Positions 33,464-45,289 of a stretch of DNA of 64,000 bases are shown here, piece after piece (positions within the stretch are counted from its first letter, which is position 1; each line of letters begins with the position of its first letter). Made by a program: the position numbers and the translations under genes. Below the pieces are notes generated by a model. It worked only from the letters and a program-made list of their open reading frames with translations, searched no databases and had not been told where the DNA came from. This DNA comes from Hemerocallis citrina (taxonomy: Eukaryota; Streptophyta; Magnoliopsida; Asparagales; Asphodelaceae), in the NCBI GenBank assembly GCA_017893485.1, contig CM030366.1, positions 103,242,953-103,306,952 of the forward strand, read 5' to 3'.

Positions 33464-34489
33464 CTAAACATCAGCCCTCGTACCAGAGATGACCTGATCT
33501 GCCTCATCAGCATCAGCTTCCGTCAAGGCAAATACTCGCCCTGGTTGGTACAGCCTCTTCTCAGTCTGCTGTATTGGCACATTGTGATTGCCAGCCCGTG
33601 GTTTGAGACATTGAGATTTGTAATGTCCCGTCTCACCACAGTTGTAGCAAGTGACTGCAGAAGGTCTCACCACATTGTTCCCGGGCCCTCCAGCTACACT
33701 GATAGCGTTCGCCCCTGTCGGTTTGAACCTTTGTGCAGATGGTTGTCCCTTGAAACTCCCAGAATTGGCGGGCCTCTTCCCGGACTGCCAGTTGTTCCTC
33801 TGGTTCTGAACAACATGGAACTGCTCCATATCCGCCTCCGTCGCTGCTGCCCTCTTGACCAACTTGTCAAATCGCCTGATACCAAGAGGTATCATCCGGG
33901 ATCTCAAGCTTGGCCTCAGTCCATGCTCGAACTTACGGGCTTTATTCGCCTCATCCATCACCAGTTCTGGAGCATACCTAGAGAGCTGAGTAAACTTAGT
34001 CTCATACTTCCTCACTGTCATGCTGCCTTGCTGAAGTGACAGAAACTCCATTGCCTTCTTCTCCTGAACATCGGAGGAGAAATAATGATTGCGGAATTCT
34101 TCCAGAAATTCCTCCCAGCCAAGCACTATACCTCCCATGGTCCTCCTCATCGACTGCCACCAAACAGCCGCATCCTTCTCCAGTTGCAAAGTCGCCAACT
34201 TGACCTTGCTGCCCTCCGGTGTCTCCAACACCTCAAAGATTTTCTCCACTTGCCGAATCCAGTTGTCAGCCGCATCTGGGTCTGACTTTCCCTCGAATAC
34301 AGGTGGTTTCATTCTCTTGAATGATTCCACTAGCTTAATCGCCTCGGGCACTGGATTCACTGGCCCCCTTCCTTGGTTCATGGCCACTGCATTAAGCGTC
34401 TGGTAGACTATTGCAAGTTCGGTCTCTAGATCCAAACCTTCCCCATGCCTAGCTCCTCCTCTCGACATATTCTGATGCAAAAGATCCAT
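33464..34489 (-). CDS. gag: Tekay-type gag, intact (element B)
   Basis: Capsid-nucleocapsid protein of 341 residues. The frame is open from 34510, but that codon is TTG; the first ATG is at 34489 (MDLLHQNMSRGGARHGEG). In element I the equivalent upstream codon is ATG, so the start may have been lost here. The gag domain covers VYQTLNAVAMNQ to EADMEQFHVVQN (WIRQVEKIFEVLETPEGSKV, AAVWWQSMRRT, GWEEFLEEFRNHYF). One CCHC knuckle, CYNCGETGHYKSQC, lies near residue 285. The end TRADV is followed by UAG, after which pol continues in the same frame. Confidence 0.92.
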   Translation of the reverse strand: MDLLHQNMSRGGARHGEGLDLETELAIVYQTLNAVAMNQGRGPVNPVPEAIKLVESFKRMKPPVFEGKSDPDAADNWIRQVEKIFEVLETPEGSKVKLATLQLEKDAAVWWQSMRRTMGGIVLGWEEFLEEFRNHYFSSDVQEKKAMEFLSLQQGSMTVRKYETKFTQLSRYAPELVMDEANKARKFEHGLRPSLRSRMIPLGIRRFDKLVKRAAATEADMEQFHVVQNQRNNWQSGKRPANSGSFKGQPSAQRFKPTGANAISVAGGPGNNVVRPSAVTCYNCGETGHYKSQCLKPRAGNHNVPIQQTEKRLYQPGRVFALTEADADEADQVISGTRADV

Positions 34490-34612
34490 TAAATTCGAAG
34501 TATAAGACAAGAACTTAAATCAACTTGCATTTCATTGAATTCCAAAATTTATACATTCGAATTAAGACATTTCTTTAACATCAGAATAAAAGAAATAGCA
34601 GCTACAGACAAT

Positions 34613-35038
34613 CTAACTCCTACGGTTCCTCTTCGCTTCTCGAAGTTCTCCCCGTAGTTCATCAACTTCATCCTTCAGCACATCTGTCAGGTTCTTTCTC
34701 TTCTCAAGTTCCCATACCCGGTGACTGAGAACAGAAAAATCGTCCTTTCGCTTCGCCAGTTGAGCTTCCAATACTCCAACTCTCTCTCGCAGGGTTTCCA
34801 CCTGCCTCTGAAGAGAAGCAACAGTGCTACTCAGAACTGGTCCCTCTTCTTCATCAGAAGAAGAATCGTCAGACGAGTCTGGAGGTGGGGTAATTTCTCG
34901 AGATTCAGGCCACTCCTCCTCATCAGAATCTGCTTGCCCAGGGTGATACTCATCCTCAGAATCAGCCTGTCCAGGATGGTACTCCTCCTCAATGATATGC
35001 CAGTCGTCGTCTCCAGCAGGGTCGAAGTGATCAGCCAT
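34613..35038 (-). CDS. Small acidic coiled-coil ORF upstream of gag (element B)
   Basis: 141-residue ORF starting at ATG 35038 (MADHFDPAGDDDWHIIEEEY). The first half is acidic and holds a short duplication (EYHPGQADSEDEYHPGQADS). A Pro/Asp/Ser-rich linker (PPPDSSDDSSSDEEE) follows. The second half looks like a coiled coil: VASLQRQVETLRERVGVLEA, LAKRKDDFSVLSHRVWELEK, then DVLKDEVDELRGELREAKRN. It lies between the primer site and gag. A homologue occupies the same place in element I (55299-55706) and is conserved at protein level. I do not recognise it as a named family. It could be a separate accessory protein or a detached gag N-terminus. Confidence 0.8.
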   Translation of the reverse strand: MADHFDPAGDDDWHIIEEEYHPGQADSEDEYHPGQADSDEEEWPESREITPPPDSSDDSSSDEEEGPVLSSTVASLQRQVETLRERVGVLEAQLAKRKDDFSVLSHRVWELEKRKNLTDVLKDEVDELRGELREAKRNRRS

Positions 35039-35194
35039 CTTAGAAAGTAGGGAGGAAGGAGCATAAGTCATAGAGCAACACAAATGTAAGTCACTTACAT
35101 TTAAATCTCTAAACTCAAGCACACACTCTAATGTCCACTTCTAGGGTGTCGTTCCTTATAAATTTGTACAAGTGTAGAAAGCGTAGAAAGCGTG

Positions 35195-35206
35195 GCTCTG
35201 ATACCA
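35195..35206 (-). other. Element B primer-binding site (initiator tRNA-Met)
   Basis: TGGTATCAGAGC on the minus strand, three bases inside the 5' LTR, the usual complement of the initiator tRNA-Met 3' end. Confidence 0.9.
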
Positions 35207-35451
35207 CTCTGTAATGCCCCGAATCCCAAATACACTGAATTCAAGATGTTCCACAGGATCTTTTCGCTTTCTTTAGTACAATTTTACAAGGAAATTTAAA
35301 CTTTTCACTTTACATCAGAGTTTACATCATATATTACACTTTTCATTTGCACAGCGGAAGTAAAAAATTTACAACATTTAAATAAATGTACAACAACATG
35401 GTAAAATCTTTATGCATCCATTCCTCTTTAACCTTTAACATGTCATTTACC

Positions 35452-37482
35452 CTGCATACAAAACTGTGGGTACGTCAGTTTATTCAACCGACGATAGTTA
35501 TACATGGCCATCCTCTCTATGCCGAAACAGTATAACGATTCTCATTTCTTAACAAATCACAAACTTGTTCACATTCAAAAAAATAAAAGAAAAGAGGGAA
35601 ATCTTAACGATGTCGTGTTGTGATTGTGCACTTAATCCTTAATGCAATTATTTAATTTTCATGACACTAATGCACACTTGTTCGGATTCTATGCATCCCA
35701 TACTACATAGGTCCAAGGGCAAGCCTCTTAATCGTTCTTCATTTTTGTAGGGTTCAATCTCTCGCCATGACTTAATCTACTACTGTAATTACGGTAAGTA
35801 TCCTAGATGTTTTCCGACCTACGAACTCATGTCTAGGCACTCTGGAGGGAATCCCATCGCTGACATGACTCATCATGCAGACATCCTGTGGTAATTCAGC
35901 TCTCACCATAGACATGACACCACCCGTAGTCTTCAAACATCCCACGAGCGTCGCCACTGGGACGGTACTCTGGAGTAGTATCCTCACCCAGACTCATCAT
36001 GGGAATTCCTGGGATACGCTCTCGCCGCTAGCCAACAGCCCTCATACTCAATATTTTTCTCTTACTTTCATCACATCTCCACTATGTACTAGTCCTTATT
36101 TTAATAGAATCATGAATAAAAATTAAAGTTCTGGAGTTAGCCTCTCCACTAAACTGGACTTATTCATTCATTTCAATATATGACCAACCTTGGTCTTTAA
36201 ATTCTCATTTTTCGTTTCATTTCCATTGTCGGGGGAGACTTAGCTACTCCTTTGTTCAATTTCCAATTCACAACTTCCAATTTGAGCAATTCTAACTCAT
36301 GAATTCATTTTCATTGCCTCAGCATATCATCTTCTTAATTTCATATTCATGTAATTCTTCATTCAAAGTATGACTCATTTCTTGTGAATTTCTCAATTCA
36401 AACTATGATTCATATAAATTCATACAGCAATAGAAAGAGTTCATCAACATCAATCATAATGTTCACAACTCTTAGCAGTAATCAAAAAATGAAATCTCTG
36501 TCATATCAAAATCTACTCTGTACAGTCGTCTTGGAAAAAGACCAGTCGACTTGTTCAGTCAATACAAGTTCTTCATAAACACTCGGGAGAGTCGACTGCT
36601 GCACATGGCAAGTCGGCTGTCCCGCAACTTTTCATGTTCAAAATGTTATCCACGTAATAGTCGACTGTCAACAAATCAGTCGTCTGTCCTAGTCTCAACA
36701 GTACATATCCATATTCAGCTCAGTCGACTTGCTACTCGTATTAAGTCGACTGGACAGATTCATATTTCAGATTAAGGGATTATCTTTCTTATAGTTCTTA
36801 TATACACTTGCATCATGATGTCAATTTACAGTATACATACGTTCATGTCTCATAAACACGAAATCTCTTACTTGTTCAGTAATATCGCAGTATGGAATTT
36901 CAAGTAACTAACATTGTCTTTTCTTCAAGTAAGTGTTTAAACATGCATTTATACTTATTCATAACTTTCTTGCAGAGGTGAAAATATTAATCTCAATCCA
37001 TTACACTAGAATAACACAATTGAAAAATACTTCATTTCAAGAAACTACGGGATTATTCATAGTTTAAACAAAGCATCGGTCGACTGTTCATAACACCAGT
37101 TGACTGCCCAGATCATTCTTAGCTTTATTAATCATCGCTAGTTCTTTTCCCATATGCTCATGGCTCCTCAGTCATGTATACCATGAAGAATATGAGTTTA
37201 GCCTTACTATTTCATTTTAATTATACACATTTATGTCATGAAACTTCTAACAAACATGTAGCAGATGTCTCGTACCAGTCGACTTATCCAAACGGCAGTC
37301 GACTGTACCGACCCAAACGTCATTGTTTGCAGTGCTAATATTTCACTAATAGTCTTCCACAATTATCATCATAAACATACTCAAGCAATTCTAGTACGTT
37401 TGAATTTACTTCTCATGAGCATAGTAATAATCATCACAAATATGGCATATTTTCTACTTTAGAAGTCCTGAGAAACACTCAC
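35452..37482 (-). other. Probable leader intron in element B 5' LTR
   Basis: Donor AAG/GTGAGTGTTTCTC and acceptor TTTTGTATGCAG/GG are found at the same places in the LTRs of I and N (and the donor in J). The ~2.0 kb between them holds the GTCGAC pairs and the conserved GC-rich island. Inference from splice-site conservation only. Confidence 0.55.
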
Positions 37483-37670
37483 CTTATTGACGAAGTAATC
37501 GAAGTCCAGAAAAGCTCCTTAATGCAACGCACCTTCCTTGTTCCTTGCTCCTTTCTCCTTGCCGAAGATCTCCGATGATGATGCCCGGTCTCCACACACA
37601 ACTCTCTCACAATAATAATCTCATAAAATAATCTTAGTGTAAAGAACAATGGATGAGAGGGGGGGGGGGG

Positions 37671-37680
37671 TATTTATACA
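37671..37680 (-). promoter_or_regulatory. TATA box of element B 5' LTR
   Basis: TGTATAAATA on the minus strand, about 190 bp upstream of the probable leader splice donor. Confidence 0.65.
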
Positions 37681-38178
37681 CCAAAAGGAGTGAGATGGAA
37701 GGCCAGGATTTAGTAGATGGTTATAGGATCAAAGGCTAGGATGCACTAGGGAGTTGTGATAACCACCCACACTCCAAAATAACCACCCACAATCATGCCC
37801 ACTTCTCTACCCAAAACCGGCCAAGATTTGTGCTTTATGCACGTGTACATAGAGTGCACGTGCACACGCAAACCACCCTACAAAATTTTGTACATCAAAA
37901 TAACAAGTCTTTTTTTTTAAAGAAATATTACACATACAAGTTGTAGAAAAAATAGTAAAAGGGATTAAATCCATGGGCTTAAATTAATTGGGCCAAAATA
38001 ATTATTTTAAAAGAAAGATAAGTAAATTAACATTTGGGCTTTTGTAAAAAAAATGTTTTATGGAAAACAATATTCTTATTCATCATGTTGAAAATAATAG
38101 CCAAAATATTACACGTGCACACCATATATAAAAATAAATAATCTTTCATATATTCGAAAATCAGGGTATTACATAAAG

Positions 38179-39257
38179 GGGATTATGTACAAACGCTCTT
38201 ACACTCAGGTGGATAGAAGACCCTATCTGAGGCGCCTCTCCCCTGAGGAAACCCAATATGCTTTGAAAGAAATTCATGAAGGGGCTGGAGGTGCTCATAT
38301 GGGAGCCAGATCCCTTGCCAGCAAGATCCTCAACCAAGGGTATTTTTGCCTACCCTCCTCAACGATGCTCAGCAGTACGTCTGCCAATGCGCATCTTGTC
38401 AGAGGTTCTCATCAATCAAACGAACACCCCAGGCCGAGCCCAGTTCCATGTCTAGTCTAATCCCCTTTTCCATGTGGGAGATGGATCTGCTCGGGCCATT
38501 CTATCTAGCAACTAGTAAAAGAAGCTTCCTCGTGGTGGCCTTCGATTACTTCTCCAAGTGGATCGAGGCAGAACCACTAGCAGCCATCAGGGAGAAAAAG
38601 GTTTTTTTGGAAGAACATTCTCTGTTGATTTAGCATCCCTCGGATCCTGGTAACAGACAATGAAACTCAGTTTGCAGCCTAGGCATTTGTTAAGTTCTGC
38701 ACCAACCTAGCAGCGGTTCACCTCGGCCAAGCAGAGAACGCCAACAGACAGATCCTTAACGGCCTTAAGAAGAGACTCAAAGAATCCCCCAAGGGGTTAT
38801 GAGTCAAAGATCTCCCATGTGTATTATGGTCATACAAGACCACAAAGAGGACCCCGAGAGGAGAATCCCCTTTCAACCTTACTTACGACTTCGGAAGCCC
38901 TAGTCCCCCTTTAAGTCTGACTTCCCATCGATCTCAAGGGCAACCTCAACCTCATCAAGGAATTCCATGAGAAATCATCCTTGACAAAATAGATTTATCA
39001 GCAAAGGGTAGAGAAGTTCTACGATAAGAAGGTCCGCCCGACCAACCTCAAAGAAGGAACCCTATTTCTTCAGAAACTAAAAATCTCTGATCCACGCAAG
39101 AAGGGAAAGCTCGCTCCCAATTGGGAGGGGTCATACATGATCTCCAAAGTGGTCCACCAAGGAGTGTACCGACTTGAAAACCCAGGGGGGAGAATATGTC
39201 GGGAACCTGGAACGCCGAATACTTGATGGAGTACCACGATGGTGCTTAACACCCTCT
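38179..39257 (+). pseudogene. pol: Element D integrase, part 2
   Basis: Continues the integrase cut at 27011. The zinc-binding part is readable over frame changes (IHEGAGGAHMGARSLASKIL near 38270-38330, then QYVCQCASCQRF near 38370-38400). The catalytic core follows: MWEMDLLGPF (first Asp), DYFSKWIEAEPL, VTDNETQFAA (second Asp, near 38655), QAENANRQILNGLKKRL (Glu). The C-terminus runs to WNAEYLMEYHDGA near 39240. Several stops and frame changes show that it is dead. Confidence 0.8.
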
Positions 39258-40386
39258 AGTAGTGTAACACCCCGAATACCAAAATACGGTAATTCGTAGC
39301 TCAATATGATCTACACTTCACTTCGTACAGTTTTACAAGGAATTTTGAAACTTTTATTACATTATTGTTCTTTTACATCAATAACACAGCGAAAAATAAA
39401 TGAAGTACAACATGATAAATATACAATTTCAACAATTTGGACATGTAACTAATCATCAGCATCAAACTCATCTCTATATCTCCTTGTAAGATCCAAGTCC
39501 TACATATGAAACAGTGGGCACGTCAGTTGCTTACAACCGACGCAATGTTACAAACAGCGATCCTCTCTATGCTGTATTATAATGAAATCTCTTACTTTAA
39601 CAAATCACAAACTTGAATGCATATAAAAGTGTAAAGAGTGAATACCCTAGATATGTTAGTGTATGACATGACTTAATGCCTAATGCAGGTGTTATACTCA
39701 CTAGTAGAAAATGCCACAATTGCAACAGAAATTTTCCTTGTAAAAGAGTAAAATTCCATAGTTAATACACATTCGTAAGAGAATTTTTCTCATTCCCTTG
39801 TAGTTGTGCTGTTGTGAAATCTCTCCTGGTTAATGCAAACATTTGCAACGGAATTTTAATTATCCCTTGCAAATATTAGCTAGAGTAGAATATCTGCAAT
39901 GGAAGTTGTTTCTTGCTGTCCCCATCTATAAGAAAATATCTACAACAAATATTTCTATTGCAAGTGTGTTTTAAAAGGGATTTTTCTCGTTGCTGATGAA
40001 CTATTGCTACAAAGGTTCACAAAGTAGTCATTCCATTGCAATTGTTACCTCACAAATGCAATTGTTACATCGCGAATGCAATTGGACGCATTTTTTCATT
40101 GGTGATTTCGTTCGGATGACTTAATCAAAATTTTAAAAACGATATATTTCTTCGATGAAGAACATATAATTATTTCACCTGTTGATGTGCACAACTATAC
40201 AAAGAAAACATAATAATGAAAAATATGCAATTTGAACAAACAATACATATTTAGATAATAGTAAACTTAAGAACACCAAAATAAGCATTAATATTATAGA
40301 GTATTGAACATTCTCATTACAAAATTATATATTTGTTTCGAAGTGCCAAAATACCAACAGTACATTCTAGAATGAAATATGAGTTG

Positions 40387-40563
40387 TCAAACTCTAAGAA
40401 ATACAACAAATGTTTTCAAAAGTACTTCTAACTTGGGGTTTCTTCTTGATCTGGAAGGATGCTTCACAATATTGTCAATCTTTATTTTCAAATCTTCTCG
40501 TGGTGCATCAGGGAGCAGAACTTGGGGTTTCCTCTTTCCATACACAGGTGCCAGAAGCAACAA
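40387..40563 (-). CDS. Last-exon-like segment inside CACTA element K
   Basis: 59 codons including the TGA, open in one frame, preceded by an acceptor-like GGGTAG at 40564-40569. It begins LLLLAPVYGKRKPQVLLPDA and ends LKTFVVFLRV. The middle is charged (DLKIKIDNIVKHPSRSRRNP). Length is an exact multiple of three and the phase fits the exon at 40735-40848. I do not recognise the protein; it may be transposon-encoded or a captured host fragment. Confidence 0.45.
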   Translation of the reverse strand: MLLLAPVYGKRKPQVLLPDAPREDLKIKIDNIVKHPSRSRRNPKLEVLLKTFVVFLRV

Positions 40564-40734
40564 CTACCCAGTAACAAACAATTTTTATTAGGCACAAAAC
40601 AAACAATTCCTAAAGAAATGATATTGTGCATCCTGATCTGGGTACCTAAAATAGATGTGATTTACCAAGAATTAGCACATAAAGAACCAAAGCATTCGAC
40701 AAAAAAGATTAATAAACTATCAAAAAATACATAC

Positions 40735-40848
40735 AAGCTGTAGACTGTAGTCACATTCATAACCCACATATTCATTAAAGTGATTTGCGATGTCAAAGCC
40801 ACTGTAGCTGTATGACTCGAACTCAAAATCGAATGAAGTAGAGCTTCT
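40735..40848 (-). CDS. Internal-exon-like segment inside CACTA element K
   Basis: 38 codons open in one frame, flanked by a CTTTCAG acceptor and a GTATGT donor on the minus strand. It reads RSSTSFDFEFESYSYSGFDI, then ANHFNEYVGYECDYSLQL. The aromatic and acidic composition is coding-like. A third candidate lies near 40991-41093 (TTTACAG acceptor, GTAACT donor) but contains stops. Confidence 0.45.
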
Positions 40849-43800
40849 CTGAAAGTATAAAACCAAATTTTATAAACATATAAAATAATGCCAAATTCAA
40901 TATATACTGAAAAGGTTAAAGCACAACATAAAACACAAAATAGCACTGCCCATAAGATACGTGCTACTATATGAGGTTACTGCAGACAAGTATGATATGA
41001 GTTACCTTCTTTTTTATTTAACATCAAATTCCCCAAAAGTAGCTAGTTTGTGTGAAAAGACCACAATGGACTTGAGAAGGCCTATCATATCCTGTAAAAT
41101 AACCATTAGTACAAGATAATGTTACTTCAGTTAATCCATTCTTAGCAATCACAAGTGCTACTTCCATAAAAAAATAAGACTTAGGGTTGTTCCTTTAATA
41201 TTACCTCCACAAAGTTAAACTGAAGAGTGAATGAAGTTGCAAAATATCACATGCAAAAGAGAACTCTGCAGGGTCAGATGAACAAATTGAATGACCAAAG
41301 ACCATATAATCCCAGAAACCCAATCAAACATAATGCTGGTTCTAAAATTAAAACATGTGAATAAGAACCCTATAGCAGCATACCTGTCAATTAAGCAGTT
41401 AATTAGAAGTGTGTAAATATCATATGTGATAAGATCCTTACAATTCCTCTTTCTTCAGAGTCATCAAGTATATAAGAGACCTGGACAAAAATCCAAGATT
41501 AACATGAAAAAAATAATTTTATCAAGAATAAATGATGATAAGACAATATTGTGTAGTTTGTGGCTATTTCTAAATAAGTTTCCTGTTCAATATGAACAAA
41601 CAAACAAATAAACAAACAAACAAACAAACAAAAATTAACGAAATGATCAAAAATTCACAATTGCAGTTGCAAGATTGTTTCTGATGTATCAATCTAGATT
41701 GTGGCAAATCATGTTATAATCAAAGAGCTTATTTCATTTGGTATAAGGTAAGGAAATTCCTTGAACTGACTAATCTAACCAGAAAGAGATTTTTTATTAT
41801 TATTGTTTTTTAAAGCTTTCCGCACTCCAGATATATGCCAACATTTAGCTATGATTTACTTAATATGGATATGAGAAGATGCAGGTACGAAACCCTAATT
41901 AATTGTACAGAAAATTAGTGCAAAACAACTAATCATTCACATCTCAAACCCTAATTAATTTTACAGAAAAATGAAACAAATCATTTCTTAAAATACTTTT
42001 ATTTATTTAATTAAACTCTAATGTTATGGGTACCTTGAGAGCGGAGAGCTTTATGGATCCATAGACGACGCCGAAGGTGAGGGCGGAAGCACGAGCGACT
42101 CCGAAGGTGAGGGCAAAAGTCTGAGATTAAAGGGGAGAAGAGATTCAGAGTATTTGGGGATTTAGGGTTCGGCCGATATCATTGTGTGTGTGTGAGAGAG
42201 AGATCTGTTGTTGGTTTGTTGGTTAAAGGAGGAGATGAATGGTTTTATTTTAGAAAAGTAATTTTACGTGTCTAATACATGTTTAATATTAAAGATTAAA
42301 AGCTATTTTAGTAACGGAATATATTATGTTACAATTGTTATCTTGCAATTGTTGCAATTGCAACAGATTAATAGAATCTCTTGCGGATGGCAAAAACATT
42401 CACAACGAAGGGATTTGTTGTGATTAATCCGTTGTAGATGGTAGCACTAACAAGAGAATTTTGGTACTCGTAAATGATTCGTTGTTATCGCAAGGTTTTC
42501 TACTAGTGACTACAATGACACTAATGCATACTTGTTCGGATTCTATGTATCCCATACTACATAGGTTCGAGGGTAAGCACCTACGTACTCCACATTAAAG
42601 GATTTAATCCCTGGCCATGAAAACTACCCAGTAATAAAACAAAGTTTAGACATTCCACGAGTACAGATTCTAGTCTCGGAGATCCACCGCCCGACTATAC
42701 AAAATCCTCGTCGTGCGAACATCCTGCAAGTGTCCCTCTAGCTCCGGTATACACATATACACTGGAGTACGGCCTACTATCCGCCTGACTATTCATGATC
42801 CCAAAATCCACCTCCCGATCCATCATTATCCCGGATTTAATTAAGGCTCGCCTCCATCGCAAGCAACCACAGTCCTGGAATCCACCGCCCGACTGGGTCT
42901 ATAGTCCCGGAATCAACCGCCCGACTATATAGAGGCCCTCCACTTACGTTTGCCCAAGTTTATTATATCTTCACTTAGTGCCTAATTCTTAAGTTTGAAT
43001 ATGAATAAATAATACTACCTAGAGCTAGTTTGCCCTCCTGTCGGTCTTACACAAAAATACCGAGAAAGACACCCTTATTGGCCACTTCTCAAAAATCAAT
43101 TATTCATTACCATTACTTTTGCCGGTACCTGGGTATCACTAAGCTGCTAGAATCAACATCTTTCCATGTTCAACAACTTGGGGTACTCATCCCCTTATAA
43201 TTCATATTCTCAAATTTCATGTATTCATAATTTATTCAAATTCTTTCATGTATTCTTATTCATTCATCAATAGGTACAATTTCAACCTATTCATTTTCAC
43301 AAATGCTTTTTATATTCATTCAAAACTTTTTTGAATCAAGTTAATTAAGATTAAGACATAATCTCTTTAAAATTTATCATTGAAAACTCATCTCATCATC
43401 TTCCTTTGATTTATTTTGAACTAATCTTAACATCTTAATCCTATATATATGTATATATCTTTCTTAAGTTCACATTTCAACTACGCATGAATATGATCTT
43501 TAATTTCCAAAAATATAACTTAGAAGAGCGAGAATATATTTTCAATCAAGTTGTTTAAGTAACATTGCAAACAGTAAATTCAAAGTTAGAAAACTGCATT
43601 TCATGCTATTTATAAAAATCATAGAAAATTGTATACTTCACGAAACTTAGCGTTCTTCATATCAAACTGAAGGTATACAAGTCTACTTTCATTTTGTAGT
43701 TATAAGTTTTCTCGAAATACTATATCTATAATCCTGAATTCTTCAAATTATATAGTGGGGTCGAGATACTGGAATACTGCAACTGTACAGTCATGTAAAA

Positions 43801-44597
43801 TTCATATAAAATCTAATTCTTTATGAAAATTTTAGTTCTTGGACTTTTCAGAAAGGTTAACCTGTCTACTATAATTTCTTAGTTCCGAATTTTCTCAAAT
43901 GATTTCATTTACAATGCTGACCTAATCAAAAACCGAAAGGTGTGCAGAATTCCTGCAACCAGCCAACTACTAACCAGTTTTGAGTTTTGAATTTATTAAA
44001 ATAGTAAACGAACTCCAAATCTTATGAAATTTCAAAGGGATGCTACTGACATATACAAGATGCTCCCCAAAAAGTTTTAGTTCCATATTCCAACTATTTT
44101 ATTAGATATGATTTTCTGAAGTGTAAAAAAAATTTAAAACAATAATTTTCTTTGCATGAATTAGTAACTTTGTGTACAAATCTATTTTCATATCATTTAA
44201 TCTAATCAAGATGTACTACCATGCAATTAAATAACATCAATTCAATTTATCTTCATGATAATCTTTCAATTAGCATGCATCTTCATTCTAAATATCATCA
44301 TTTCAATTTAATCACTACTCATATGCATATCAACTTTATCTATCAATTTACCTACACATACATGATACTATAAATTAGAAAGCTCAAAAAGACACCCACC
44401 TCAAATGAAGATTCTAAAGTAGAAGAAGACTCGTAGAAGTTGCTCATAGCTCCAACAATGTCCTTTCTTCTTCTCCTAGCATGCTCTCCTACCTCCAAGC
44501 AAGAACTCAAATAATTCTCTCTTTCTTTTCCTCTCTTTCTTAATTTTATCTTTTGTTTCTTTTGATCTTTGGTGCAAGATTATGAAGGAAAGGAGGT

Positions 44598-44608
44598 GGT
44601 ATTTATAG
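44598..44608 (-). promoter_or_regulatory. TATA box of solo LTR J
   Basis: CTATAAATACC on the minus strand, upstream of the conserved leader donor. Confidence 0.55.
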
Positions 44609-45119
44609 GGTTTGAGAAGGCTCTTCTACTACTCAAATTAAGTGTTCTAATTCATAACCTACATAATCCCCTTTACTAATTGCCCACTCACCATTACTCT
44701 CACAAACTCCCAACTCTTCCTATTCTTATGCATGGCTAACTCTTCTTGTGACTTTTGGATTGCACTACGTGCACGTGCAACCCACAAGTACACACTCTCA
44801 TTTGTTAGTTGTTATTAATTTATTTGTACATGTTGTTTACATGACAAGTGTACAACTAATTGTAGGATTTTTCTTAGTGGGCTTCTTCTTGTGGGTTTGG
44901 TCTATTTTTATTTATTTAATTTATTTTAATGAGCTTAGAGTCTTCTATTAGGCCTATGGGTTCTAATATGCAACAAAAATGAATGAAAGAAAATTGTGCA
45001 TAACTTTTAAATAAAATTGAGAATAAAAAATCATAAGATGAATTTGCACGTGCGTTGCACGTGTAAAAATAAGAAATGTATTGTTCATTTAAAATTTTTA
45101 TATGGGATGTTACAAGTAG

Positions 45120-45289
45120 AGCTAGTTTCCTTATTTTCAATAAGGTCGATACTTGTGACACGGTCATAGCATGTAACAATGGCGTGCATTATTGAAGCAG
45201 CCACTTAGTTTTTCTTTTAATAAAACATAGTTTTTTTCCTCGTACAAATCATTCATTGGCTTCATACCTTTCCACCCGAGTCACGACCA
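45120..45289 (+). other. Element D post-pol segment
   Basis: TTTTCAATAAGGTCGATACT and GAAGCAGCCACTTAGTTTTT match element E at 8522-8605 almost base for base. It marks the start of the post-pol region in this family. Confidence 0.75.

Larger units (their letters stand above)
27012..38173 (-). mobile_element. Element B: near-intact Tekay-type (Del) chromovirus, minus strand
   Basis: 11.16 kb element with LTRs 27012-29969 and 35210-38173 and a perfect target duplication TAAAG (27007-27011, 38174-38178). Minus-strand order: 5' LTR, tRNA-Met primer site, small coiled-coil ORF, gag, pol (protease, RT, RNase H, integrase, chromodomain-like end), polypurine tract, 3' LTR. The LTRs differ only at scattered sites (roughly 1-3% by eye), so insertion is recent relative to its host element D. 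Only one nonsense codon is seen in pol. Confidence 0.93.
35210..38173 (-). repeat. Element B 5' LTR
   Basis: Plus-strand ends TGTAATGCCCCGAATCCC and CAGGGTATTACA, 2964 bp. The minus-strand TATA box TGTATAAATA lies at 37671-37680. Probable leader intron on the minus strand from donor AAG/GTGAGT (37482) to acceptor ATGCAG (35452). A G-run (plus strand) next to the TATA box differs in length from the other LTR. Confidence 0.92.
39699..42508 (-). mobile_element. Element K: CACTA-type DNA transposon, non-autonomous, carrying exon-like segments
   Basis: Terminal inverted repeats CACTAGTAGAAAA (39699) and TTTTCTACTAGTG (42508) with a 3-bp duplication ACT on each side (39696-39698, 42509-42511). Subterminal words of the TTGCAACGG/TTGCAATGG type recur in both ends. 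At 2.8 kb it is too short for a full transposase and none is recognised. The minus strand contains exon-like pieces with splice signals (see 40387-40848), and a leader-like CCCTAAATCCCC region near 42160. Orientation is assigned from those. Confidence 0.9.
39263..45114 (-). repeat. Element J: solo Tekay-type LTR (minus) inside element D
   Basis: Plus-strand ends TGTAACACCCCGAATACC and GGGATGTTACA, perfect target duplication AGTAG (39258-39262, 45115-45119). Without the CACTA insertion it is ~3.04 kb. It is more distant from N, B and I, but keeps the minus-strand donor GAG/GTGGGTGT (about 44397) and the TATAAATACC box. It also keeps the CTATGTAGTATGGGAT-type stretch of the conserved island (42540-42560). 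No GTCGAC pairs were found in it. Confidence 0.88.

Noticed and set aside
44748..44951. Hydrophobic 67-codon frame in solo LTR J
   Set aside because: Lies on the strand opposite to the LTR's transcription, low complexity and without homologous frame in the other Tekay LTRs.
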